Shown piece after piece: positions 1-7,864 of a stretch of 64,000 nt of DNA; positions within the stretch are counted from its first letter, which is position 1; every line of letters starts with the position of its first letter. The translations under genes and the position numbers were made by a program. This DNA is from AP-15 sp963832875 (GTDB lineage: Bacteria > Pseudomonadota > Alphaproteobacteria > ATCC43930 > CGMCC-115725), in NCBI GenBank assembly GCA_963832875.1, contig CAWHWB010000011.1, positions 92,627-156,626 of the forward strand. Reading direction: 5' to 3'. The notes beneath the pieces were generated by a model. That model made no database searches. It was not told where the DNA came from and saw only the letters and a program-made list of their open reading frames with translations.

Positions 1-9
1 GGTTACGCA

Positions 10-1518
10 GTGGGGATTTTTCTGAGCAAGCGCGAGCTTGCCGCGACCGAGCCGGCTGAGACGGCGGCGTTCCGCTCGCCGTTGCCGACCCGGATGGTGT
101 CGAACGGCGAATTCAACCCGCTGCCGCAAACGCCGCGGCAGCGACAGTTCGAGGACCGGCTGAAGGAGCTTGCGGGTGCCACCGCGAAAAAGCTCGGCAC
201 CAGCCGCCGGAACTTCCTGCGCACGAGCTGCGGCATGGCGACCGCCTTTATCGCGCTGAACGACGTGTTCGGGCCGGTCTTCCAAGTGTCGACGGCCGAG
301 GCGGCCGAGCCCGAGGCGGCCGCCGAACGGGACCAGGCGCTCAAAGGCCAGTTCATCCTCGACGACCAGCTTCACTTCGTGCACGACGACTATAATGTCC
401 CGGACATCCTCTTCCTCGCCAAGTATGCCGCGCAGCATTGGGACCCGGGCCTGTTGAACGACAGGTACGGGCTGACCCTCGACCGCTACAAATTCGACAA
501 CTTCCTTAAGGAAGTCTATCTCGACAGCGACATGAAGATCGGGCTGTTGAGCGGCGCTCCGTTCGACAATAAGGCCGAGTGGTTTCTGACCAACGACCAG
601 ATCAAGCAGGCGGCCGACACCGTCAACAGCATCGCCGGGTCCAACCGGCTGTTGTTCCACTCGGTCATCACGCCTTTGCAGCCCGGCTGGATGGAGGAGG
701 TCGACCGCTGCATCGAGCAGGTCAAGCCGAATAGCTGGAAGGGCTACACGATCGGCGATCCGCTCAATGTCAAGACGACGAAATACCCGTGGCGGCTCGA
801 CGACGAGAAGGTGGTCTACCCGTTTTACGAAAAGGCGGTGAAAGCCGGGATCACCACAGTATGCATCCACAAGGGCCTGCTGCCAGCCGATTATGTGACC
901 GCGATCCCGGGCGGCGCGTGGAAATACGCGACGGTCGAGGATCTGCCGAAGGCGGCGAAGGACTGGCCGCAGATCAACTTCGTGATCTATCACTCGGCAT
1001 TGCGGCCGTTCGCCGAATCGCCAGATCCCGCTTTGGCCCAGTTCGAGAAGACCGGCTACATCGAATGGGCCTCCGACCTCGCGGCGATCCCGACGAAGCA
1101 CCGCGTCAGCAACGTCTACGCCGATATCGGCACCTCTTTTGCGATGTCGGCGACGGCGAACCCGCGCTTCTGCGCCGCGTTTATGGGCACGCTGATCAAG
1201 GGATTGGGGCAGGATCACGTGTTCTGGGGCACCAACTCGGTGTGGTACGGCTCGCCGCAATGGCAGATCGAGGCGTTCCGCCGGCTGGAAATTCCCGAGG
1301 ACATGCAGAAAAAGCACGGGTTTGCCCCGCTCGGAGCCGCTGATGGCGCCGCCAAGAATGCGATCTTCGGCACCAACGCCGCGCGCTTCTACAAGCTAGA
1401 GCGCCATGCGGAGCTGACGCCGTGGGAAGAGGACGGGCTCGGCAGGCTTAAGGCCGCCTATCTCGGCGACCGCCCGGCGCGCAGCAACGCTGCCTACGGC
1501 TACGTCGCCCGGGGCTAA
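10..1518 (+). CDS. Amidohydrolase-family metal-dependent hydrolase with internal Tat motif (5' end may lie outside window)
   Basis: The protein resembles the amidohydrolase 2 (PF04909-like) TIM-barrel family, with a mature-type domain from about residue 110 to the C terminus. A twin-arginine motif (SRRNFLRTS, about residues 64-72) is followed by a hydrophobic stretch and an Ala-rich cleavage-like region, which suggests Tat export of a folded metalloenzyme. His-rich metal-site candidates occur at HFVHDDY and further on at CIHKG and YHSA. The GTG at base 10 is the first start available, but the frame stays open to base 1, so the true start could be upstream and outside the window. If GTG 10 is right, the Tat motif sits unusually deep. 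The substrate is unknown. The downstream neighbour is convergent, so this is not an operon with it. Family is fairly sure, function is not. Confidence 0.75.
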   Translation: MGIFLSKRELAATEPAETAAFRSPLPTRMVSNGEFNPLPQTPRQRQFEDRLKELAGATAKKLGTSRRNFLRTSCGMATAFIALNDVFGPVFQVSTAEAAEPEAAAERDQALKGQFILDDQLHFVHDDYNVPDILFLAKYAAQHWDPGLLNDRYGLTLDRYKFDNFLKEVYLDSDMKIGLLSGAPFDNKAEWFLTNDQIKQAADTVNSIAGSNRLLFHSVITPLQPGWMEEVDRCIEQVKPNSWKGYTIGDPLNVKTTKYPWRLDDEKVVYPFYEKAVKAGITTVCIHKGLLPADYVTAIPGGAWKYATVEDLPKAAKDWPQINFVIYHSALRPFAESPDPALAQFEKTGYIEWASDLAAIPTKHRVSNVYADIGTSFAMSATANPRFCAAFMGTLIKGLGQDHVFWGTNSVWYGSPQWQIEAFRRLEIPEDMQKKHGFAPLGAADGAAKNAIFGTNAARFYKLERHAELTPWEEDGLGRLKAAYLGDRPARSNAAYGYVARG

Positions 1519-1560
1519 TCCGGCACGTCGCCCCGGTGCTTTGCAGCCGCGGAGGGGCGC

Positions 1561-2772
1561 TTACCCGCCGGGCGGGACGCGCAGATTGGGAACGAGGAAA
1601 TTGCCGGCGATCAGCTTGAGCCGATCGTCGTCGGCCTCGCGATAGGCCCGGCGCAGCGCCTGGATCGCGGCCCCGGAAGCGGTCTCGTTCCACAGCCAGT
1701 CGGCGAGCTGCTTGCTCGACGGCTTGGCCGACCCGGCGAGGGCGGCTTCGAGGCTATAGGCTTTCAGGTCGTCTACGGCAAAGCGCAGAGTCAGCGGCGC
1801 CGACATCTCGCCATTCGGGCTCGCCGGGTTTTGGCCACGCAGCCAAGCGCCGATATAGTCGCCGACTTCGCCGATCGACAGTCCGCTCAGCCCCAGGGTC
1901 GTGCGCCGGCGTTCGGAGACCGAGCGGCGGTAAGCTTCGCCAAGCCGCGCGATCTCGCTGTCGAGCGCGTCGGCGATGGGGTAGCCATTGCCGTCAGCGC
2001 CGATCGGGGCCGCAGCGAATGGTGGGCGCCAATCGGGGTCGGGCCGTTCGCGCGGATCGTCGCGCGGGAAGTCCTCGATCGCCATCGGCCCGTCGGCGCG
2101 TTCGAGCATACGCAATGCCGCGAGCACCACGTCTTTCTGAAACGCTCGATCGCTCGGCGGCCCGAACGGCCGTCCTAGCTCGAACGGCACCCATAAGGCC
2201 CGCGGCGGCCGGGTGTTTTCGATCTGCGGCCGGATCAGCCCGACCGCCACCGTTGCGATGCCTTCTTCCTCGAGATAGTGCCCCAGCGCGCACACGGCGC
2301 GCGTGCAGAGCGGTCAAACGGGGGAGAGCAGGACGGCGTCGACGCTGTCGCGTTTGAGGTGGGCGGCGACCTCGCGGGCGTGGCCTTCCATCTGCACCGG
2401 GTCGGTGGCGCCCATGAACGAGTAATGCGTCGCCCCCACCGAGCCGATCTCGCCGTCGGCGGCAAGCTCGTTCAGGCGTTCGAGCGGGAAGACGACGTTG
2501 CGATCCTCCGCGAAGCCGGTGCGGTCAAAGTTGATCGAAATGTGGCTGATCAGCAGCTGGTCGGCCGACGTCGAGGACGGAATCGCGCGGTAATCGGCGT
2601 CGCGCCCGCGAAACGGCGTCTCGCCTCGAACCACGAGGCCTGCGGACGACACGATCGCGACGCGCCGCCGCGCCAGGGCCGGGCCATCGACCCATGGCGT
2701 CGTCGTGAAACTCGGGCATTCGAGCTCGGCCAGGCGCTTGGCCATGGCCGCAGGCAGGTCGGTCAGTCGCAC
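1561..2772 (-). CDS. GrdB-like selenoprotein (glycine/sarcosine/betaine reductase selenoprotein B family), Sec encoded by in-frame TGA
   Basis: Two adjacent open frames in the same phase are separated only by a TGA at 2314-2316. Reading it as selenocysteine gives 403 residues with Sec153 in the order U-P-L-C-T, matching the UxxC redox motif of the GrdB family. Family hallmarks flank it: an N-terminal LTDLP..AKRLAELECPSF block, NFDRTGF, GEIGSVGATHYSFMGAT, and after the Sec HYLEEEGIATV and FELGRPFG. The GTG start at 2770-2772 is chosen because AAGGGAGAG lies 6-7 bases upstream and the family-like sequence begins there; the open frame above it is not family-like. Known family members reduce glycine or betaine in anaerobes, and many aerobe homologues have Cys at this position. 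No grdA/C/D/E partners or Sec machinery are in the window, so the substrate is unknown. The alternative is a nonsense-mutated gene. Confidence 0.8.
2279..2307 (-). promoter_or_regulatory. SECIS-like hairpin downstream of the TGA codon
   Basis: On the minus strand, 11 bases after the TGA, GCGCGC (2302-2297) can pair with GCGCGC (2291-2286) around the five-base loop CGTGT. This makes a 17-base stem-loop, and TGC/GCA (2307-2305 and 2281-2279) can extend it below an asymmetric bulge. The spacing, size and a G-U in the apical loop agree with the minimal SelB-binding element known from E. coli fdhF. In GC-rich coding DNA such hairpins can arise by chance, so this supports the Sec reading but does not prove it. 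Confidence 0.55.
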
Positions 2773-3016
2773 TCGGTGCTCTCCCTTTCCCCGGCGGCCC
2801 GGCTGCGCCAGTAAGGCCCGCAAACCATCAGGGACGCCCCACGGAATGTCAACCTTTGAGCCGCGATCGCCCGCTCCCCGGCCTCTTATGTAGTTAACAT
2901 CACTTGACCGATCCATAAAATCCAAACTAATAACGACAATCTCAGGATTAGCTGGCATTGACCTCGCTATTATCGCAAACTATTATTAAATCAGAAGAGT
3001 AATTCACCGATCAGAA
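2773..3016. other. Intergenic region with AT-rich pocket, probable promoter zone
   Basis: About 245 bases lie upstream of the GrdB-like gene. From roughly 2889 to 3010 the composition turns markedly AT-rich (runs such as ATAAAATCC and ACTATTATTAAAT) in an otherwise very GC-rich window. It probably holds the promoter of the minus-strand selenoprotein gene. I could not fix a -35/-10 pair with confidence. The minus frame above the GTG start stays open through here but looks non-coding. Confidence 0.35.
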
Positions 3017-3163
3017 ATGACACACTGGTTGCTGCGCATGTTTCGCTTGGCTGTCGTGATCGGGGTGCTGGCCTGGGCGGTCGAGACCGGGGATCTGTCG
3101 GAGCAGGCGCGCGGATTTGTCGAGACCGCATTCGGGACCTGGACCCAGTCGATCGGGCGCTAG
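3017..3163 (+). CDS. Possible small membrane peptide, 48 aa
   Basis: An ATG frame of 48 residues begins MTHWLLRMFRL and contains one hydrophobic segment (about residues 5-21, LLRMFRLAVVIGVLAWAV) followed by a polar, acidic tail. No clear Shine-Dalgarno sequence precedes it and I recognise no family. It lies between the AT-rich promoter-like zone and the convergent end of the SUF operon. It could be a real single-pass small protein or a chance frame; its position directly after an AT-rich stretch is the main argument for it. Confidence 0.3.
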   Translation: MTHWLLRMFRLAVVIGVLAWAVETGDLSEQARGFVETAFGTWTQSIGR

Positions 3164-3199
3164 GCGGCACGCCGGCTTAGCCACCACAACCAAGGGCGG

Positions 3200-3595
3200 T
3201 TACAACATGCCGAGCTCGAGCTTGGCTTCCTCGCTCATCCGCTCCGGGGTCCAGGTCGGGGTCCAGACCAGCTTGACCCGCGCGTCATTGACGCCGGGCA
3301 CGGCGCGGACCGCCTCCTCGACCTCGCCCGGCATGTTGCCGGCGACCGGGCAGGAGGGCGTGGTCAGGGTCATCTCGACATAGACAGTGCCGCCTTTTTT
3401 GACGATCAGCTCGTAAATGAGGCCAAGCTCGACCAGGTCGACCGGGATCTCCGGGTCGCGCACCGTCTTTAATGCCGCCAGCACCGGGGCCATCAGCGCC
3501 GGGTCGTCCTCGCCGCCTTCCGGGCGCTCGACTTCGGTGCCGGGCTCGCCAGCGGGCTCGGGCGCGGCAAAATCGAAGGGATCGCGGTCGGACAT
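3200..3595 (-). CDS. sufT: SufT-like MIP18/DUF59 family Fe-S assembly protein
   Basis: This 131-residue protein has a disordered acidic N terminus (about 1-30) and a DUF59/MIP18 fold from about residue 34. The conserved DPEIPVDLVELGLIYE block is present, as is the single reactive-site cysteine in TTPSCPVAG. Members of this family assist maturation or transfer of Fe-S clusters in the cytosol and are commonly the last gene of SUF operons. Here it is the promoter-distal gene, four bases after sufU, which supports co-expression with the SUF scaffold. Whether it acts as carrier or accessory factor cannot be told from sequence. Confidence 0.9.
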   Translation of the reverse strand: MSDRDPFDFAAPEPAGEPGTEVERPEGGEDDPALMAPVLAALKTVRDPEIPVDLVELGLIYELIVKKGGTVYVEMTLTTPSCPVAGNMPGEVEEAVRAVPGVNDARVKLVWTPTWTPERMSEEAKLELGML

Positions 3596-3599
3596 CGCA

Positions 3600-4064
3600 C
3601 TACTCCGTCTTTACCGGCGCGTCGCCGCCGCCTTTCAGCGCGGCTTCGAGCGCATGCCAGGACAAGGTCGCGCACTTGACCCGCGCCGGATAGGCCTTGA
3701 CCCCAGTCAGAGGCTCCAACCGCTCCATCTCCTCGGCCAACGGCTCGGGCAATGGGCTGTCGGCGCCGCCGGTGACCCGCGCGTGAAAATGCGCGAACAG
3801 CTCGCGCGCCTCTTCGACCTTCTTGCCTTTCAGCACCTCGGTCATCAGCGAGGCCGCCGCGGTCGAGATGGCGCAGCCGCGTCCTTGGAAGGCGACATCG
3901 GCGATCCGATCGCCGTCGAGCGTCAGAAAGACCGTGACCCGGTCGCCGCACAATGGGTTATAGCCCTGCGCGGTATGGGTCGGATGCTCGATCGGCCGGA
4001 AATTGCGCGGATGGCGCCCGTGATCGAGAATGATGTCCTGATAAAGCTCGCGCAGATCCGTCAC
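3600..4064 (-). CDS. sufU: SufU-type iron-sulfur scaffold / sulfur acceptor
   Basis: This 154-residue SufU/IscU-fold protein has the three conserved cysteines C39 (NPLCGD), C64 (GCAIS) and C131 (VKCATLSW), plus the SufU-specific insertion between the second and third. In characterised systems SufU takes persulfide sulfur from SufS through a Zn site and passes it to SufBCD. It replaces SufE/SufA here, as neither is in the operon. Its start codon overlaps the end of sufS by four bases (ATGA type), a sign of translational coupling. Confidence 0.93.
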   Translation of the reverse strand: MTDLRELYQDIILDHGRHPRNFRPIEHPTHTAQGYNPLCGDRVTVFLTLDGDRIADVAFQGRGCAISTAAASLMTEVLKGKKVEEARELFAHFHARVTGGADSPLPEPLAEEMERLEPLTGVKAYPARVKCATLSWHALEAALKGGGDAPVKTE

Positions 4065-5323
4065 GCAAACATCTCCCGCGCCGCTTCGATCGCGGCGGCC
4101 AATCTGTCGATATCGTCCTCGTCGTTGTAAACGCCGAGCGAGGCGCGCACCGTTCCGGCCAAACCCAGCTTGTCCATCAATGGCTGCGCGCAGTGATGGC
4201 CGACGCGCACCGCGACCCGATGCTGGTCGAGCACGGTACCGACATCGTGCGGGTGCACGCCGTCGAGGTTGAAGGATATGACTGCGAGCTGCCGCTGCCC
4301 AGCGCCGAGCAGCCGCAACCCGGAAATGCGCGACAAGCTATCGACCGTATACGCGGTCAGCGCCTCTTCGTGCACGCGGATGGTCTCGCGGCCGAGCGCC
4401 TCGATGAAGTCGATCGCGATGCCGAGCCCGATCGCGCCGGCGATGTCGGGCGTGCCCGCCTCGAACCGATGCGGCGGGCCCTGGAACAGGGTCTTAGGAT
4501 ACTCGACCTGCTCGATCATGCCGCCGCCGGTCTGCCAAGGCGGCATTGCCGCGAGCAGGTCGCGGTGCGCGTAGAGCACCCCGATCCCGGTCGGGCCATA
4601 GGTCTTGTGGCCGGTGAATGCGTAAAAGTCGCAGCCCAATGCCTGCACGTCGACCGGCAGCCGGGGTGCGGCCTGGCTGCCATCAATCAATGCCTTGGCG
4701 CCCTTTGCGTGCGCCCACTCGACGATCCGCGCCACCGGCAGCACCGCCCCGGTGACGTTTGAGAGGTGGGTGACTGAGACCAGTCGCGTGCGCGCCGAGA
4801 GCCGAGCTTCGAATTGTCCGAGATCGAACTCGCCGGCGGCGTCGGTGGGCGCTACCACCAGCCGGGCACCGACGCGGGCGCACAACATCTGCCACGGCAC
4901 CAGGTTCGAATGATGCTCCAGATCGCTGATCAGCACCTCGTCGCCGGCGTGCACGAAGGCATCGCCCCAGCTATAGGCGACAAGGTTGATCGCTTCGGTC
5001 GTGTTGCGGACGAAAATGATCTCCTCTTGATCCGCGGCGTTCAGAAAAGCGCGCGTCTTTTCCCGCGCTTGCTCGAACAAATCGGTCGAGCGCTCGCTGA
5101 GGTGGTACACCCCGCGATGCACATTGGCGTAATCGTTACGGTAATAATCGGCGATCCCGTCAATAACCGCGCGCGGCTTTTGTGCGCTCGCCGCTGAATC
5201 GAGAAACACCAGGTCGGGGTTGCTGGCGAAGATCGGAAACTCGCTTCTAAGTCGGCGCGGATCGAACCCGCCGGACAGCCGCTCTCTTCCCGGATCGAAA
5301 ATCCTCGGGCTGGCCGTGGTCAT
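4061..5323 (-). CDS. sufS: Cysteine desulfurase SufS (group II)
   Basis: This 420-residue PLP enzyme of aminotransferase class V removes sulfur from cysteine to make a persulfide for Fe-S assembly. The PLP lysine is K240 in AFTGHKTYGPTG, and the catalytic cysteine is C378 in the group-II context RVGHHCAQP. The HHSNLVPWQ and GSQAAPR blocks are also seen. Length is typical for SufS. It overlaps sufU by four bases and lies two bases after sufD, so the operon is tightly coupled. Confidence 0.95.
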   Translation of the reverse strand: MTTASPRIFDPGRERLSGGFDPRRLRSEFPIFASNPDLVFLDSAASAQKPRAVIDGIADYYRNDYANVHRGVYHLSERSTDLFEQAREKTRAFLNAADQEEIIFVRNTTEAINLVAYSWGDAFVHAGDEVLISDLEHHSNLVPWQMLCARVGARLVVAPTDAAGEFDLGQFEARLSARTRLVSVTHLSNVTGAVLPVARIVEWAHAKGAKALIDGSQAAPRLPVDVQALGCDFYAFTGHKTYGPTGIGVLYAHRDLLAAMPPWQTGGGMIEQVEYPKTLFQGPPHRFEAGTPDIAGAIGLGIAIDFIEALGRETIRVHEEALTAYTVDSLSRISGLRLLGAGQRQLAVISFNLDGVHPHDVGTVLDQHRVAVRVGHHCAQPLMDKLGLAGTVRASLGVYNDEDDIDRLAAAIEAAREMFA

Positions 5324-5325
5324 GC

Positions 5326-6654
5326 TCAGTCCTCCAATACTGCCAGGCGACGAGCGAGCCGCGCCAAGAGGTGCTCGCGCACCGCCGCGGGCTCGACGAG
5401 GTCAATCGCCTCGCGCAAAAACGCCTCGATCAACATCCGCCGCGCCGCCTCGCGCGGGATGCCGCGGGCAAGCAAATAGAACAGCGCCGCCTCGTCGAGA
5501 TCGCCGACCGCAGCACCATGGCTGCATTTGACGTCGTCGGCGAAGATCTCGAGCTCGGGCTTGGTATCGATCGCCGCGCGCCGGCCCAGCAGCACATTGC
5601 GGCTGAGCATATGCGCATCGACCTTTTGCGCCCCCGGGCGGACCGTAATGCGGCCTTGAAAGGCGCCGTGCGCGCGCTCGGCCGCGACACCCTTGAAGAT
5701 CTCGCGGGTCTCGCCGCGCTCGGCCAGATGGTCGACCGTGGTGACGATGTTGGCTTGCTGGCGAGCGGCCAGCAGGAAGGCGCCGTAAAGCCCGCAATGG
5801 GCGCCCTCACCCTTGCTGCAGACGCAGGCTTCGCGCCGCACAGCGCCGCCACCGAGCAGCAGGTCGAAGCTGGTCAGCCGCGCGGCCGGGCCGAGCGACG
5901 CGCCAAAGACGGCGAGATGGAAGGCCTCGGCTAACTCCTCGACCAAGGTCACGCGATCGAGTGCCGCGTCGCCCGCGAGCCGCACTGCCAGCACATCATT
6001 GCGCCAGTACCGACCCTCGCCGGCAAAGGTCTCGATCAGCCGGGCGCGGCTGCCTGCGCCGAGCGTCACGAAGCTGCGCGTATGGAGCGAAGTCTGTCTC
6101 TCGCCGGGGGCGAGATGGACGATCTCGATCGGCTCTTCCATCGCCACGCCTGGGGCCACATCGAGGACAAAGCCGTCGGTAAAGAGAGCGGCGTTGAGTG
6201 CGGCGAAAGGCTGGCCGGAGTCATGGGTCAGAGCATCGAGAGCTGTCTCGACCAGCTCCGGCCTGGTTGCGATCGCCGCTGTCGTTGAGCCGAGCCAAAC
6301 TCCGGCCGGCAGCCCTCCCCTGGCTGATAATACAGGGGAAATGCAGCCATCGACGAGGACCAGGCGGCTGGCGGATGGCGCGAGGCCGATCTCGGCGAGC
6401 AGCCGCGCACCCGCCGCGGCACCCTGCTGCGACTGCTCCGTCCCGGCGGGCGGCAGCGGCGCCTCGGCGAGCGGATGCAGATCGAGATAGCGCCAGGCTT
6501 CGCCGCGGCGGCTCGGAAAACCCTGCTCGGCAAAACGGGCGAGCGCGCGCCGGCGCCGGCTCGCGAGCCAATCGGGCTCGTTGGCATTTTTGCGCGCGGC
6601 GTCGAGGTAGGGCCGCGCCTCGGGTTTGACCGGGAAATCGACAAGGGTGGTCAC
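5326..6654 (-). CDS. sufD: SufD, Fe-S cluster assembly complex subunit
   Basis: This is the non-catalytic beta-helix subunit that pairs with SufB in the SufBC2D scaffold. The C-terminal SufBD core (about residues 150-420) is recognisable, including the KCSHGAAVGDLDE block with its conserved Cys-His and the ARGIPREAARRMLIEAF tail shared with SufB. The GTG at 6652-6654 is chosen because AAGGATGG lies just upstream and the protein (442 aa) then has the usual SufD length. A longer in-frame extension would run into a palindromic repeat. The 309-base gap to sufC upstream is unusual within a SUF operon and is filled by repeats. Confidence 0.93.
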   Translation of the reverse strand: MTTLVDFPVKPEARPYLDAARKNANEPDWLASRRRRALARFAEQGFPSRRGEAWRYLDLHPLAEAPLPPAGTEQSQQGAAAGARLLAEIGLAPSASRLVLVDGCISPVLSARGGLPAGVWLGSTTAAIATRPELVETALDALTHDSGQPFAALNAALFTDGFVLDVAPGVAMEEPIEIVHLAPGERQTSLHTRSFVTLGAGSRARLIETFAGEGRYWRNDVLAVRLAGDAALDRVTLVEELAEAFHLAVFGASLGPAARLTSFDLLLGGGAVRREACVCSKGEGAHCGLYGAFLLAARQQANIVTTVDHLAERGETREIFKGVAAERAHGAFQGRITVRPGAQKVDAHMLSRNVLLGRRAAIDTKPELEIFADDVKCSHGAAVGDLDEAALFYLLARGIPREAARRMLIEAFLREAIDLVEPAAVREHLLARLARRLAVLED

Positions 6655-6963
6655 TTGACCATCCTTGCCGTCCCCGCGCAGACCGAGAGCTGTCCGGGGG
6701 AAATTTTGCGGCAGCAAAATTGGATCAATCGGCCTTGCCGGCTTCGTCTTGGCCGGGCTTGACCCGGCCATCCACGCGTTTGGCGCAAACCAACAAGGCC
6801 TGGGTACGCGGGACAAACCCGCGCAAGATCATTTTGTCTTGTCCACCACGGGGTTCGAACTCGGCATGCGAGAAGCCGCAATGTCCGCGGACAGCCCTGC
6901 GCTTTCGCGGGAACGACGAATAGGCGGTTCGCCAGTCGGAAATTCATTGTCGGATCGCCAAGC
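6655..6963. repeat. REP-like palindromic element between sufC and sufD
   Basis: This non-coding gap inside the SUF operon carries a perfect hairpin GGCCGGG-CTTGA-CCCGGCC at 6751-6769. It ends with a CGCTTTCGCGGGAACGACG segment (about 6900-6918) that resembles the repeat arms at 34.45-34.52 kb. No coding potential is convincing. It is best read as a dispersed intergenic repeat that may form structure in the operon mRNA. Confidence 0.6.
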
Positions 6964-7713
6964 TTACGCGGCGTCGCCGAAGGCGGCGTAGCCACGGCGC
7001 TCGAGCTCGGCGGCGAGCGACTTGTCGCCGGATTCGACGATCCGCCCGTCCTGCAATACGTGCACCCGGTCGGGCTCGACGTAATCCAAGAGCCGCTGAT
7101 AGTGGGTGATCAGGACGATCGCCCGGTCGGGGGCGCGCTGCCGGTTGACGCCGCTGGCGACGACGCGCAAGGCGTCGATGTCGAGCCCGCTGTCGGTCTC
7201 GTCGAGGATCGCCAGCCGCGGCTCCAGCATCGCCATCTGAAAGATCTCGTTCCTTTTTTTCTCGCCGCCGGAAAACCCCACATTGACTGCGCGCTGCAAC
7301 AAATCCTCGCCGATGTCGAGCTCCTTCAATTTGGCCCGGACCGCGCGCAGGAACTGCCCGGCATCGAGCTCGGGCTCGCCGCGATGCCGGCGGCCGGCAT
7401 TCAGAGCCGTGCGCAGAAAATACATGTTGTTCACGCCGGGGATCTCGACCGGGTATTGAAATGCCAGAAACAGTCCCTCGCGCGCCCGCTCGTCGGCCGG
7501 CATCGCCAAGAGATCGCGGTCGAGATAGCGGACCGTGCCTTGGGTCACCTCGTAGCCGTCGCGCCCGGCCAGCACCGCGGCCAGGGTGCTCTTGCCCGAG
7601 CCGTTCGGCCCCATGATCGCGTGCACCTCCCCGGCCGCGACTTCGAGGTCGATGCCCTTCAGGATCTCGCGGCCATCTGTCAGACGCGCGTGCAGATTGA
7701 TGATTTCGAGCAT
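6964..7713 (-). CDS. sufC: SufC, Fe-S assembly ATPase
   Basis: This is a 249-residue ABC-type ATPase that drives conformational change in SufBC2D in the cytosol. Walker A is GPNGSGKST (residues 35-43), the signature is the SufC-type VGFSGGEKKRNE, and Walker B is LAILDETDSGLD. The ATG at 7711-7713 is preceded by GGAAG about six bases upstream. A longer frame above it runs into a palindromic repeat and is rejected. It is separated from sufB by a repeat element. Confidence 0.95.
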   Translation of the reverse strand: MLEIINLHARLTDGREILKGIDLEVAAGEVHAIMGPNGSGKSTLAAVLAGRDGYEVTQGTVRYLDRDLLAMPADERAREGLFLAFQYPVEIPGVNNMYFLRTALNAGRRHRGEPELDAGQFLRAVRAKLKELDIGEDLLQRAVNVGFSGGEKKRNEIFQMAMLEPRLAILDETDSGLDIDALRVVASGVNRQRAPDRAIVLITHYQRLLDYVEPDRVHVLQDGRIVESGDKSLAAELERRGYAAFGDAA

Positions 7714-7728
7714 CAGACTTCCATTCCA

Positions 7729-7848
7729 CCCCGGCGAAGGCCGGGGCCCATTTTTCGGCTCGCTGCCTGCCGCCCATCTCGCACCGGCTCCAAGCCCCTT
7801 CTGCCGCGGCGAGACACGCCCAACGATGGGTCCCGGCTTTCGCCGGGA
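7729..7848. repeat. Paired inverted REP-like hairpins between sufB and sufC
   Basis: Two hairpins of related sequence lie in opposite orientation: CCCCGGC-GAAG-GCCGGGG at 7729-7746 and TCCCGGC-TTTC-GCCGGGA at 7831-7848. The arrangement is that of a bacterial interspersed mosaic element. It fills most of the sufB-sufC gap and matches in design the pair at 34.45-34.52 kb. Confidence 0.65.
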
Positions 7849-7864
7849 TGGGGGAGGGGGAACG

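Noticed and set aside
2773..2958. Longer N terminus for the GrdB-like gene
   Set aside because: The frame is open but its sequence does not look like the family, and a strong ribosome site sits directly before GTG 2770-2772.
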